The notes: generated by a model from the letters alone, not told the origin. DNA of 64,000 nt from UBA940 sp031548515 (GCA_031548515.1 JAVBRB010000017.1:49241-113240); one strand, 5' to 3'; shown: positions 1-7,445, counted from the first letter of the stretch. A program made the numbers and translations.

Positions 1-581
1 AACAAAAACGCAAGGGCAATCACCGGCGATTCGTCGTTGGCTGAGAATCCGGTTACACAAACCTCACCGCGAGCCGACACAGACACTTTGCGGGCTACGA
101 TCTTGTCGCACCCATTGTTCAGCGCCCATTCGGCCATCTCTCCGAACGATCTCAGCGCGGCGAGTATCTTTTCCGCCGGGCTTTCCGACGAAACCGTCCG
201 CTGCAGGAAGTCCGCCATCCGCTCGCCGCCTGTTCCCGGGCGGATCAGAATGTCCACCTCGACACTTTTCCCGGCAGAATCGAACAGGATGAGTTCTTTC
301 TCAAGCAGATCCCACTCCGTGAAGAAACGCGACCCTAAGCCTTTGTCCTTATCGCGCAGCGCCTGCAGGCGGTTGGCGGTTTCGGCATCGTACCTCAACG
401 GGCACCTCAATGTGAATCGGGTCTCTCCTATCATCGCTTCGAAGTCGGCCAACCCATGACCGGGCATCGCGAAAAGAGGATTCCCGGCAGTATCCATGAC
501 AGGGAGAACTTTTCCGAGCGTGCGGAAACGCCCGTCATTGTTGGTCAGGGCCTCAATATATTGCTGGATGGCCAGTATCAT
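1..581 (-). CDS. Third protein of kinase/vWA operon, 3'-truncated by window edge
   Basis: The frame is open from ATG at 581 to the window edge (193 residues visible). The start overlaps the vWA stop codon as ATGA, indicating translational coupling. I do not recognise a named family. The first 60 residues resemble the N-terminus of the kinase two genes upstream. Both have a short helix, then an FRTL motif (residues 19-22 here, 20-23 in the kinase), an Asp-x-x-Gly turn, and a Leu-(Lys/Arg)-Cys stretch. It may therefore share the kinase N-lobe or an accessory domain without being a kinase; no catalytic loop is visible in the part present. The remainder is beyond the window. The coding call is strong; the function is unknown. 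Confidence 0.8.
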   Translation of the reverse strand, partial: MILAIQQYIEALTNNDGRFRTLGKVLPVMDTAGNPLFAMPGHGLADFEAMIGETRFTLRCPLRYDAETANRLQALRDKDKGLGSRFFTEWDLLEKELILFDSAGKSVEVDILIRPGTGGERMADFLQRTVSSESPAEKILAALRSFGEMAEWALNNGCDKIVARKVSVSARGEVCVTGFSANDESPVIALAFL

Positions 582-1432
582 AGCATAACACTATTGATAG
601 AACCAATATTCATCATGGCTACGAGGTCGGCAATCGGACTGTTGTAGGCCATACCACGAAACGGCGCAACGAACCCGGGACGAATAGAAGCCACGACATC
701 ATGATAATTTTCGGGCATCTCGCTCGATATGTCATACAGAAGGCGGGCGTAACGGTGAACAGGGAGTTCGTCGGGCGAGGACGGGAAAAGCACGGGCTGC
801 TGTACGTCGCTCACTTTCGCCAGGTGGATGTTTATCAGAAGTGTGTTGCCATCCGCTGTTCCGGTGTCCCGGATGGCCGAGGCAAAGCCGCGAATACGGT
901 CTTCACTGCCGTCTGAAGCTTCGCCGTCGGTGATATTGATGACAGTCGGAGGATGGCTTGTGGCGTTGGTTTTGCGGCGGCACCACCATTCGAGCAGGGC
1001 CAATGCGTCGCGCATCACTCCGCACATGGGAGTTATCCCGGCCGCTTTCGGCTCGATCCACATGTTCTGCGCGGTGACAGCCATCACGCTGCGCCCCGAC
1101 GGGAGCATCCTTTCGCGCACTATCTGCTCGCGGCGCACTTTTAACGCGGCAAGTCGCGAAGGAGTGGTGAACTCCCCGGTGGACGAAAGCAGCGACTCTA
1201 TCCCGTCTCCCGAATATCCAATAACGGCGATGTCGTAATAGTCGCGCACACCGCCTTCACGCCGGGCACGGTACAACAGTTCGTCTATAAATGAGTTGAC
1301 CACGAGCGCCACTGCCCGCGATTTGGGCATCTCTTCGCCCGAAAAGAAGATTTTCTCCTTCATCGACCCCGAGCGGTCGATAAGCACGACAAAAGCCGTG
1401 GGATGCAGACGGGTAATCGGAGCTTTGTACAT
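578..1432 (-). CDS. vWA-domain protein, TerY-like
   Basis: This 284-residue protein is essentially one von Willebrand factor A domain. The metal-ion-dependent adhesion site is intact: D19-R-S21-G-S23 near the start, a Thr in the GITPM segment in the middle, and TDGE later. It has no signal peptide, so it is cytoplasmic. vWA proteins of the TerY type occur in operons with a protein kinase and often a PP2C phosphatase, in systems linked to stress or conflict (family knowledge). Here the kinase is upstream and the third protein overlaps the stop. A gap of 293 bases with its own TAnnTTTG element separates it from the kinase, so it may also be transcribed independently. The substrate is unknown. 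Confidence 0.85.
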   Translation of the reverse strand: MYKAPITRLHPTAFVVLIDRSGSMKEKIFFSGEEMPKSRAVALVVNSFIDELLYRARREGGVRDYYDIAVIGYSGDGIESLLSSTGEFTTPSRLAALKVRREQIVRERMLPSGRSVMAVTAQNMWIEPKAAGITPMCGVMRDALALLEWWCRRKTNATSHPPTVINITDGEASDGSEDRIRGFASAIRDTGTADGNTLLINIHLAKVSDVQQPVLFPSSPDELPVHRYARLLYDISSEMPENYHDVVASIRPGFVAPFRGMAYNSPIADLVAMMNIGSINSVML

Positions 1433-1569
1433 TGGTCCGGGTCTGTGATTCAGCCTCGGGGAAGTCGGGCTAAAACCCCGAAGACATGTTTGGTTAACCT
1501 TAATATAGCAGGACCCGGGAGAAAAACAGGAACTTGCTCACAGTTTCCCGGGGTGCATCCTATATTCTA

Positions 1570-1577
1570 CAAATGTA
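1570..1577 (-). promoter_or_regulatory. -7 promoter element for vWA gene
   Basis: On the minus strand this reads TACATTTG, a match to the Bacteroidota -7 consensus TAnnTTTG. It lies 138 bases upstream of the vWA ATG, inside the 293-base gap after the kinase stop. No clear -33 TTTG is present 19 bases upstream. Apart from this site I see no gene in 1433-1725. Confidence 0.5.
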
Positions 1578-1725
1578 CTAAAAAATCTGATTTATGTTCC
1601 ATAAAGGCGAGAAATAACAGTGATTTATATGCTTTTGACAAAAAAGAACCGACCGCCTCATCACAGTGTCCCGCATGAGATGTGGACCTCCTGTTGTTTC
1701 AAGCCGCCTCCACCGGTATCGACGC

Positions 1726-2853
1726 CTACGTTCCCGCGGAGAACAATCGTTCTTTCATCGCATCATGGCCCAAGCCAGATTCGCAGATATTTCCGGCCCG
1801 GTCGATGAAGTGCCACCATCGGCCGAGCCTTACGGCCGCACGGCTGCCACGGAATTCTATAACTTCGTCCCAAAAAGGAGCTATCACGGGGGTTTTTCCG
1901 CCGTCGGCAAAACCCCATCCGCCCTTTTCGACAAAAGATGTAAGGGGTCCGCTCGGCGCGGCAGGGGGCTGCGCAAAGTATCTTCCGGCATTTTCAACTT
2001 CGGGAAAAGTCGAAGCCAGAGCTTCCGCCATGCGGTATTGGCAAGCCATTCCCGCCTGCGCGAAAAGTCCGAGTATTTCGGCGAAGGCCGCAGAACTTTC
2101 CGCGAGGATCTCTTCCGGCAAAAGGATCAGATCGTCTGTCGTATTGTATTTTGCGTAAAGTCCCGGCTGCAGGGCCAGCGCATGCAGACTGGCCGATATC
2201 AACAGTGCCGGGTAATCGTCGATACACTTGTCAAAGTGGGACGAATCGCGCCCCGGATGCCGATAACCCGGAGTTCCCAGTTCGGCGGCCCGCTGTCCGA
2301 CAAAATCCGGTATCCACATGGCATCGCAGTCTATCAGCGCAAAGGGCCCGTCGGCCCGGACAACGATATTTTCCGGTTTCAGGTCGCCATGGGACCATTC
2401 CTGCTCCAAAAGCGTGCGGCAAAAATCGTCGAAAGCATCCGCCAAACTGCCGAGGCACAGCCTGTCGCCTGTTTTCGCCGCCCTGGCCACAACCGCATCG
2501 AGCGTTACGCCTCCAATCCATTCTCCTTCGACCACATCCACCCAACCGGCTTCTCCCGAAAGCAGATGTACATAAAGTTCATCCGGGAGCAACCGTACTT
2601 CAGGCAGCAGCACCGGACGGTTTTGCTCTATGTATGCGTAGATTTCGCGCAAACGCGGATTGGGCCTTGCGTAGCATTTCAGCATCCGCCTCTGCCCGCT
2701 GCGCAGGTAAGTGAAAACCGCTGCGCTGTTTCCGGCCCGCAACTCCACTTCGCCGTATACATCCTTTTCGACCTCTATGTCGTCCAACGTCCGAAAGACC
2801 CCTGTGGGATTTTCGAAAGTGCGGATGTAATCTGTTATCGAGGGTTGTCGCAT
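1726..2853 (-). CDS. Protein kinase-like protein with C-terminal WG repeat
   Basis: With start 2853 this is 375 residues. A kinase fold is shown by the catalytic loop HGDLKPEN (155-162), a metal-binding DCD in place of DFG (175-177), and an activation-segment-like GTPGYRHP (193-200). Residues about 311-355 form a WG beta repeat (GGWGFADGGK and a second RWWHFID half). The frame extends upstream to 2937, but those 28 codons fall in the arm of a long RNA hairpin. Start 2853 also aligns the N-terminus with that of the third operon protein, so I prefer it. It is cytoplasmic, has no membrane segment, and its key catalytic residues are present. It probably phosphorylates an operon partner or a target sensed by the WG/vWA proteins (inference). 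Confidence 0.85.
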   Translation of the reverse strand: MRQPSITDYIRTFENPTGVFRTLDDIEVEKDVYGEVELRAGNSAAVFTYLRSGQRRMLKCYARPNPRLREIYAYIEQNRPVLLPEVRLLPDELYVHLLSGEAGWVDVVEGEWIGGVTLDAVVARAAKTGDRLCLGSLADAFDDFCRTLLEQEWSHGDLKPENIVVRADGPFALIDCDAMWIPDFVGQRAAELGTPGYRHPGRDSSHFDKCIDDYPALLISASLHALALQPGLYAKYNTTDDLILLPEEILAESSAAFAEILGLFAQAGMACQYRMAEALASTFPEVENAGRYFAQPPAAPSGPLTSFVEKGGWGFADGGKTPVIAPFWDEVIEFRGSRAAVRLGRWWHFIDRAGNICESGLGHDAMKERLFSAGT

Positions 2854-2886
2854 GGAGTCGTAATAAAACGGCCCCCGGTTGCTTGA

Positions 2887-3002
2887 GCGTCTCACTTCTG
2901 CAAGCATAAAGAATACCACATCTTTCAGAGAATTCAACCGAGGGCCGAAACCTTCGATTCTCTGAAAAATGTGGCTATATTATGTAAATGAAGTGAGACG
3001 CT
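2887..3002 (-). promoter_or_regulatory. Long imperfect hairpin at 5' end of kinase mRNA
   Basis: The arms 2887-2935 and 2955-3002 are complementary in two blocks. The outer block is a perfect 12-bp stem (GCGTCTCACTTC with GAAGTGAGACGC). The inner block is about 18 bp with one G-U pair (starting CCACAT, ending GAGAAT). A looser stretch lies between them and the loop is about 20 bases. It begins a few bases after the predicted -7 element and ends about 33 bases before the preferred kinase start, so it would form the whole 5' leader. Confidence 0.7.
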
Positions 3003-3008
3003 TCGCTA

Positions 3009-3016
3009 CAAAGATA
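3009..3016 (-). promoter_or_regulatory. -7 promoter element of kinase operon
   Basis: It reads TATCTTTG on the minus strand, a consensus TAnnTTTG. The predicted transcript starts near 3002, at the outer edge of the long hairpin. No clear -33 TTTG is seen. Confidence 0.55.
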
Positions 3017-3030
3017 GTTTTTCTTTTCCA

Positions 3031-3050
3031 CTTTTGGCCGGCCAAAAGTA
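3031..3050. repeat. Perfect 20-bp palindrome downstream of DAHP synthase gene
   Basis: ACTTTTGGCCGGCCAAAAGT is a perfect palindrome just beyond the stop of the DAHP synthase/chorismate mutase gene and upstream of the kinase promoter. It could end the aromatic operon transcript or bind a dimeric protein. On the minus strand it is followed by purines rather than a T tract, so a standard terminator is not certain. Confidence 0.5.
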
Positions 3051-3067
3051 GTTAAAAGAAAATCCAG

Positions 3068-4135
3068 TTATTTATTCATAACATTATTCTGACGGCTGAT
3101 ACTTTCGACGTGGATCGCTTCGAGAATCTCGTTCAGGAACTCACGGCTCAACGACAACCGGTCGGACTGCGACAGGATACGCTCCTTGATGACACCCCAG
3201 CGGTTACTCTGCAGAATGGCCACGTCGTTCTCTTTCTTCACGCGCCCGATCTTTTCGCTTATCTTCATCCGGCGGCTCAACAAGTCGAAAATCTCGCCGT
3301 CGATCTGGTCGATCTCGTCGCGTAACTGGTCGAGCGACTTCACGAATTCGGGATCGTCGTTGGCTTCGGCGCGCCAGTTGACGCCGCGTACCAACCTTTC
3401 CAGTTCACCAGGTATCACTTGCTGCTTCGCATCGCTCAGCGCCTGCGAGGGGCAGATATGGCTTTCGATGATAAGGCCGTCATAGCGCAGGTCTGCCGCA
3501 GACTGCGAAAGTTCGGCAAGGAACTCTGTCGACCCGGACATGTGCGACGGATCGCATATCATCATCATCTCCGGAAACCGGCTGCGCATGTCGAATGCCA
3601 GCGGCCACATCGGTGCATTACGGTACTTGCTCTGTCCGAAATAGGAAAAACCTCTGTGTATCAATCCAATATCCGTCATAGGTATGCCCACCGCAGCGAA
3701 ACGGCGCACTGCACCGGCCCACAGGTCGATATCCGGATTCATAGGGTTCTTGATGAGAACCTTCACGCCACTACCCTTCAGTGCCTCGGCGACTTCCTGT
3801 ACCGCAAACGGACTCACGGTCGTCCGAGCGCCTATCCACACGCAGTCGACCTCGAACTCCAGCGCGCTCTCTACGTGCTTGCTCGAAGCAACCTCGACGC
3901 CGATCGGAAGTCCCGTCAGCCTCTTTGCTTCGGCCATCCACGCAAGGCCCTTCAGCCCCACCCCCTCGAACGAACCCGGCGAAGTGCGAGGCTTCCATAT
4001 ACCAGCCCTCAACATGTCTACCACCCCCGTTTCGGCCAGCCTCACACATGTTTCCAACGTCTGCTCACGCGTCTCCGCACTGCACGGTCCCGATATTATC
4101 AACGGCCGCTTCTCTCCCAATTTGAACTCTTTCAT
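3068..4135 (-). CDS. Bifunctional DAHP synthase / chorismate mutase
   Basis: This 355-residue fusion carries a DAHP synthase (I-beta type, SGPCSAET near residue 15, KNPMNPD near 130, and CDPSHMSG near 195) over about residues 1-260. An AroQ-type chorismate mutase follows over about 265-355 (LRDEIDQIDGEIFDLLSRR). The first domain condenses PEP and erythrose 4-phosphate at the start of the shikimate pathway. The second converts chorismate to prephenate. It is the last gene of the Phe/Tyr operon, starting 3 bases after tyrA. In this fusion family the mutase domain often gives feedback control of the synthase. All key motifs are present and length is normal for Bacteroidota. Family assignment is firm; an aroF/aroG symbol would be arbitrary. 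Confidence 0.95.
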   Translation of the reverse strand: MKEFKLGEKRPLIISGPCSAETREQTLETCVRLAETGVVDMLRAGIWKPRTSPGSFEGVGLKGLAWMAEAKRLTGLPIGVEVASSKHVESALEFEVDCVWIGARTTVSPFAVQEVAEALKGSGVKVLIKNPMNPDIDLWAGAVRRFAAVGIPMTDIGLIHRGFSYFGQSKYRNAPMWPLAFDMRSRFPEMMMICDPSHMSGSTEFLAELSQSAADLRYDGLIIESHICPSQALSDAKQQVIPGELERLVRGVNWRAEANDDPEFVKSLDQLRDEIDQIDGEIFDLLSRRMKISEKIGRVKKENDVAILQSNRWGVIKERILSQSDRLSLSREFLNEILEAIHVESISRQNNVMNK

Positions 4136-4138
4136 ACT

Positions 4139-4981
4139 TTATTTGAGTATCCTCTTTATTGTATTGGCCTTTTGCATGGCGGCGCGAAGGCCCTCTTTAT
4201 CGTCTTTTTCGATCATTTTGCGGAGTATCTGCAGTTGGTGGATATGTTCGCGCAGCACGTCCAGCACGTTGTATTTGTTGCCCATGAAGATGGGCAGCCA
4301 TGTTTCGGGCGAACTTTTGGCAAGACGCACCGTACTTTCAAAACCGCCGCCGGCAAGGTCGAAGATATGTTCCTCCTCGCGTTCCTTTTCGAGCACGGTG
4401 AGCGCCAGTGCGAACGAGGTGATGTGCGAGATGTGCGACACGTGCGCCGTGTGCATATCCTGTTCCGCTCCGGTCATGTAAATCATAGGCGAGCCGATCT
4501 TTGCATAGATGTTCTCTATCAGTTCCAGTGCGTCCGGATCGCTTTTTTCACGGTCGCAGATCACCGTCGTGCGTCCGGTAAAAGCTCCGTGCAGTGCCGC
4601 TTCCGGACCGCTGAACTCGGTTCCCCACATGGGATGCGTCGCAACGAAACGCCCCCGGCGCGGGTGCATCTCGATTACCTCGCAAAGCTCCTCTTTTATC
4701 GAACCCATATCCATCACAACCTGGTCCGGGCGCACTTTATTGAGCACTTTTGTAACCAGCACGGGCGTGACGTCGACAGGAGTGGCGAGGACGATCAGAT
4801 CGCCCCCGGCCACAGCCTCATCGTGTGTAACTATGCGGTCGGCAAGCCCCAGTTCGAGCGCCCTGCGGGCGTTCTCCGGGGAGGTGTCGACCCCCAGTAT
4901 CTCTTCCGCGAAACCATGATCGCGCAGGCTCAGCGCAAACGAACCCCCGATCAAACCAAGCCCAAAAACAGATACTTTCAT
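4139..4981 (-). CDS. tyrA: Prephenate dehydrogenase
   Basis: The protein has 280 residues. An NAD(P)-binding Rossmann motif GLGLIGGS is at residues 7-14. The prephenate-binding ATHPMWGTEFSGP is near residue 115, and the HVSHISHITSF helix, which contributes active-site His residues, is near 180. It oxidatively decarboxylates prephenate to 4-hydroxyphenylpyruvate, the committed tyrosine step. It is a stand-alone enzyme with no ACT domain or mutase. It sits between the aminotransferase and the DAHP synthase/chorismate mutase on the same strand, so the operon holds both branch enzymes. A 127-base repeat-bearing gap precedes it, but there is no -7 element there, so transcription probably continues from pheA. 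Confidence 0.95.
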   Translation of the reverse strand: MKVSVFGLGLIGGSFALSLRDHGFAEEILGVDTSPENARRALELGLADRIVTHDEAVAGGDLIVLATPVDVTPVLVTKVLNKVRPDQVVMDMGSIKEELCEVIEMHPRRGRFVATHPMWGTEFSGPEAALHGAFTGRTTVICDREKSDPDALELIENIYAKIGSPMIYMTGAEQDMHTAHVSHISHITSFALALTVLEKEREEEHIFDLAGGGFESTVRLAKSSPETWLPIFMGNKYNVLDVLREHIHQLQILRKMIEKDDKEGLRAAMQKANTIKRILK

Positions 4982-4987
4982 ACTTCC

Positions 4988-5105
4988 AAAGTGATTAGTT
5001 ATTAATTATTAGTGATTAGAGAATGGTACAAAACTTCGTTTTGCTTTTATAAACCCATTTGCAACAAAATCACTAATAGCTAAACACTAATAGTTAAAAT
5101 AACTA
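4988..5105. repeat. Intergenic inverted repeat of ATTAGTGATT units
   Basis: The gap between the aminotransferase and tyrA carries two AT-rich arms of about 23 bases, each ending in or starting from ATTAGTGATT / AATCACTAAT. Between them is a small hairpin CAAAAC-TTC-GTTTTG. Within each arm ATTAGT-type units recur in tandem. It looks like a dispersed intergenic element of the kind common in this phylum, inserted inside an operon. Confidence 0.55.
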
Positions 5106-5108
5106 AAC

Positions 5109-6281
5109 TTATTTAGTGGCAAGGACCTTGTCGGCCGCTTTCGCGAGCAGTTCGGCAGGGACACACAGCGAGATGCGGATGCTGCGGCGGCCCTGTTCGC
5201 CGAAGATCCCTCCGGGAACCACGAATACGTCGTATTTTTCGAGCACCATGTCCGAGAAATCAAAGCAGTCGCCCTTGTATGAATCTGGAAGGTCCGCCCA
5301 GATGAACAGGCCGGCCTGATCCTTACGGTATTCGAGTCCCAGCGCGTCGTATAGGCGGAAACCCTCTTTTTCGCGGCTGTAATATATTTCATTGAGTTCG
5401 ATGAACCATTCGTGCCCCAGTTTTAGGGCTTCGGCGGCGGCGGCCTGGACGGGGTAGAACATCCCGGAGTCCATGTTCGATTTGAAACGGAGTACGTCAG
5501 ATATCCAGTCTGCGCGTCCCACGAGCGAACCAACGCGCCATCCGGCCATACTGTGTCCTTTCGAAAGCGAGTTGAGTTCCATAGCAACATCTTTTGCCCC
5601 GGCAACCGACAGGATGCTCAGGCGCATATTGTTGCGGATGAAGCTGTAGGGGTTGTCGTGGATCAGCAGGATATTGTGCTTCGAAGCGAAAGCGACCAAA
5701 TTTTCAAACAGTTTGACGGTCGGAACGGTACCGGTGGGCATGTTCGGATAGTTGCAGATCATGATCTTCACCCGCGACAGATCCATCTTCTCCAACTCCG
5801 CAAAATCGGGATAGTAACCGTTCTCTTTTTTAAGCGGATAAGGCACTGGCTCTGCTCCAGCCAGCGTCACGGCAGCCTTATAGGTCGGATAGCCCGGATC
5901 TGGGATCAGCGCCTGGTCGCCGTCCTGCAAGAATGTCATCGCGATATGCACGAGGCCCTCTTTCGAACCCAGCAGCGGAAGTATCTCGTTTTTGGGGTTG
6001 AGTTCCACGCCGTACCATTTCTTGTACCATTCGGCATAGGCGTTGCGCAGCAGGTCGGAGCCGTGGTAGGGCTGGTAGCCGTGTGCATTGGGTTTCAGCG
6101 CGGCCTGATAGAGGGCCTCGATGACTGGCGCGGGCGGAGGAAGGTCGGGGCTTCCGATACCCAGGGCGACGATGTCGCGTCCGGCGGCTTTCAGTTCGGC
6201 GATTTCCTTGTTTTTCTGCGAGAAATAGTACTCCTTGATCGTGTCAAGCCTTCCGGCGCACGGGATCTCAACTTTTTTCAT
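5109..6281 (-). CDS. PLP-dependent aminotransferase of the aromatic operon
   Basis: This 390-residue fold-type I class I/II aminotransferase has IGSPDLPPP near residue 43. The PLP-binding Lys lies in SLSKGHSMAGWRVG near residue 230, with RISLCVP near the C-terminus holding the substrate Arg. Sequence style is that of LL-DAP/aspartate-type aminotransferases. Placed between pheA and tyrA, it most likely transaminates phenylpyruvate and 4-hydroxyphenylpyruvate, or prephenate (inference from context). Substrate cannot be fixed from sequence alone. It starts 31 bases after the pheA stop, so it is co-transcribed. Confidence 0.9.
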   Translation of the reverse strand: MKKVEIPCAGRLDTIKEYYFSQKNKEIAELKAAGRDIVALGIGSPDLPPPAPVIEALYQAALKPNAHGYQPYHGSDLLRNAYAEWYKKWYGVELNPKNEILPLLGSKEGLVHIAMTFLQDGDQALIPDPGYPTYKAAVTLAGAEPVPYPLKKENGYYPDFAELEKMDLSRVKIMICNYPNMPTGTVPTVKLFENLVAFASKHNILLIHDNPYSFIRNNMRLSILSVAGAKDVAMELNSLSKGHSMAGWRVGSLVGRADWISDVLRFKSNMDSGMFYPVQAAAAEALKLGHEWFIELNEIYYSREKEGFRLYDALGLEYRKDQAGLFIWADLPDSYKGDCFDFSDMVLEKYDVFVVPGGIFGEQGRRSIRISLCVPAELLAKAADKVLATK

Positions 6282-6312
6282 TTTCAGTAAGCTCTAAATG
6301 GTTTATAATTAT

Positions 6313-7140
6313 TTATCGGTCTTCCTTCTTCTCCAATCCATTGGGGTAAACTCCGTAAACATGCACCTCCTCGGTGGCGCGGATGAGGCGTTCGAGGTTC
6401 GCGGCGTAGTCTCCGAGCCGTTCGAACTCCAGATCGATATGGAACATGTAGTGCCACGGTTCGCTGGGGATAGGGTACGACTGCAGGCGCGACATGTTGA
6501 CGTTTTCCAGCACTTCGAGCGCCCTCACTAGCGATCCCTGTTTGTGGTCGGTCTTGAAATAGAGCGACGCTTTGTTTGCGCGCGGGTCTATAAGCAAATC
6601 GTGCATCTTGATGATCATGAACCGCGTGTAGTTGTTGCGGATGGTGTTGATCTCCGGCACCAACACGTCCAGTCCGTATAGTTCGGCAGCACGGCGGCTT
6701 GCGATTGCGGCCGTAGTACGAAGGGCGTTTTCCGCGATGTGCTTTGCGCTGATAGCCGTGTCCTCGCTTTCGATCAGCTTCCAGTCGTAGTTGTCGAGGA
6801 AGTTGTGGCATTGCTGCAGTGCCATCGGGTGTGACTCCACTTCGGTAATGTCTTCAAGTTTCACGCCCGGAAGCGCCAACAGGTTCTGCATTATGTGCAG
6901 GTACACCTCGCCGGCGACCTGGACGTTGGCATCCTGCAGTATGCCGTAATTGGCTATGATGGAGCCTGCGATGGAGTTCTCGACCGCCATAACACCGTAG
7001 TTGACCTCACCGCATTTGACTTTCCTGGCCACTTCGCGGAAAGTCGCACAGGGTACGATCTCGATATCAAGCCCAAAATACTTTTCAGCGACTATCTGGT
7101 GGAAACTCCCCTCGTACCCTTGTATAGCTACTTTTTGCAT
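6313..7140 (-). CDS. pheA: Prephenate dehydratase with ACT domain
   Basis: The protein has 275 residues. A two-lobed PDT domain covers about residues 1-180, with GYEGSFH at the start, AVENSIAGS near 53 and the conserved NNYTRF near 172. An ACT regulatory domain follows (about 190-270, with GSLVRALEVLEN and SRLQSYPI as the Phe-binding region). It converts prephenate to phenylpyruvate and is normally inhibited by phenylalanine. It is the first structural gene of the Phe/Tyr operon and lies 37 bases beyond a predicted attenuator terminator. It would thus be controlled both by feedback and by transcription attenuation. Confidence 0.95.
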   Translation of the reverse strand: MQKVAIQGYEGSFHQIVAEKYFGLDIEIVPCATFREVARKVKCGEVNYGVMAVENSIAGSIIANYGILQDANVQVAGEVYLHIMQNLLALPGVKLEDITEVESHPMALQQCHNFLDNYDWKLIESEDTAISAKHIAENALRTTAAIASRRAAELYGLDVLVPEINTIRNNYTRFMIIKMHDLLIDPRANKASLYFKTDHKQGSLVRALEVLENVNMSRLQSYPIPSEPWHYMFHIDLEFERLGDYAANLERLIRATEEVHVYGVYPNGLEKKEDR

Positions 7141-7177
7141 ATTTTAAAAAATCTCAAAAAATCCACTCCCGCTGCAT

Positions 7178-7209
7178 AAAAAATCCCAACCTCTTAACGC
7201 GGTCGGGAT
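7178..7209 (-). terminator. Attenuator terminator before pheA
   Basis: On the minus strand ATCCCGACC and GGTTGGGAT form a 9-bp stem (one G-U) with a 9-base loop and a run of six T. It lies between the Phe/Tyr-rich leader peptide and pheA. Its 5' arm is shared with the antiterminator, so the two folds exclude each other. Confidence 0.85.
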
Positions 7210-7261
7210 ATCCTCTACTTGCAACTTTCGTTCGTTTACAGACAAAAAAATTCCCGACCGC
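7199..7261 (-). promoter_or_regulatory. Antiterminator pairing of the pheA leader
   Basis: GCGGTCGGGA at 7252-7261 lies inside leader-peptide codons 17-20. It is perfectly complementary to TCCCGACCGC at 7199-7208 (both minus strand). The downstream partner overlaps the 5' arm of the terminator. A ribosome paused at Tyr/Phe codons 10-14 would leave the upstream arm free to pair and block termination. A ribosome reaching the stop would cover it. Confidence 0.8.
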
Positions 7262-7310
7262 TCCGGCAGTACTTAAAATAATAGTCCATAAAAAACGGCG
7301 AAAATCTCAT
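7236..7310 (-). CDS. Leader peptide of the Phe/Tyr operon attenuator
   Basis: This is a 24-codon open frame with ATG at 7310 and TAA at 7238-7236. It has Phe at positions 3, 6, 7, 12, 21 and 22 and Tyr at 10, 11 and 14, so 9 of 24 residues are the products of the downstream pathway. AGGAT sits directly before the ATG. It begins about 26 bases after the predicted transcript start and ends just before the downstream antiterminator arm. Composition, position and RNA pairing fit a classical attenuation peptide. I know of no name for it in this phylum. Confidence 0.8.
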   Translation of the reverse strand: MRFSPFFMDYYFKYCRSGREFFCL

Positions 7311-7342
7311 ATCCTGTGTATTTTGTTCCTCATCCAACTCTA

Positions 7343-7350
7343 CAAATATA
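7343..7350 (-). promoter_or_regulatory. -7 promoter element of Phe/Tyr operon
   Basis: It reads TATATTTG on the minus strand (TAnnTTTG), 33 bases upstream of the leader-peptide ATG. No clear -33 TTTG is seen. The 1-7140 side of the gap holds the attenuator; the 7351-7445 side holds only AT-rich sequence shared with the divergent nadC promoter. Confidence 0.6.
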
Positions 7351-7445
7351 TAACAAAATCGTTATACGGTGATGCAGGTTAACTAAAAAATAACAAAATT
7401 ATCTCAAATTGCACGTTTTATTCCGACTTCTGCCATAGTTTTTAC

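Noticed and set aside
1666..2886. Long open plus-strand frame across the kinase gene
   Set aside because: It is antisense to a gene with clear kinase and WG motifs. The translation has no domain signature and is rich in Arg/Pro, as expected of a shadow of GC-rich third positions.
2854..2937. Upstream start for the kinase
   Set aside because: These codons lie in the arm of the 5' hairpin. The later start aligns with the third operon protein.
3419..5005. 528-codon plus-strand frame over aroF/tyrA
   Set aside because: It covers two unmistakable minus-strand enzymes. The product is His/Arg/Cys-rich without any motif.
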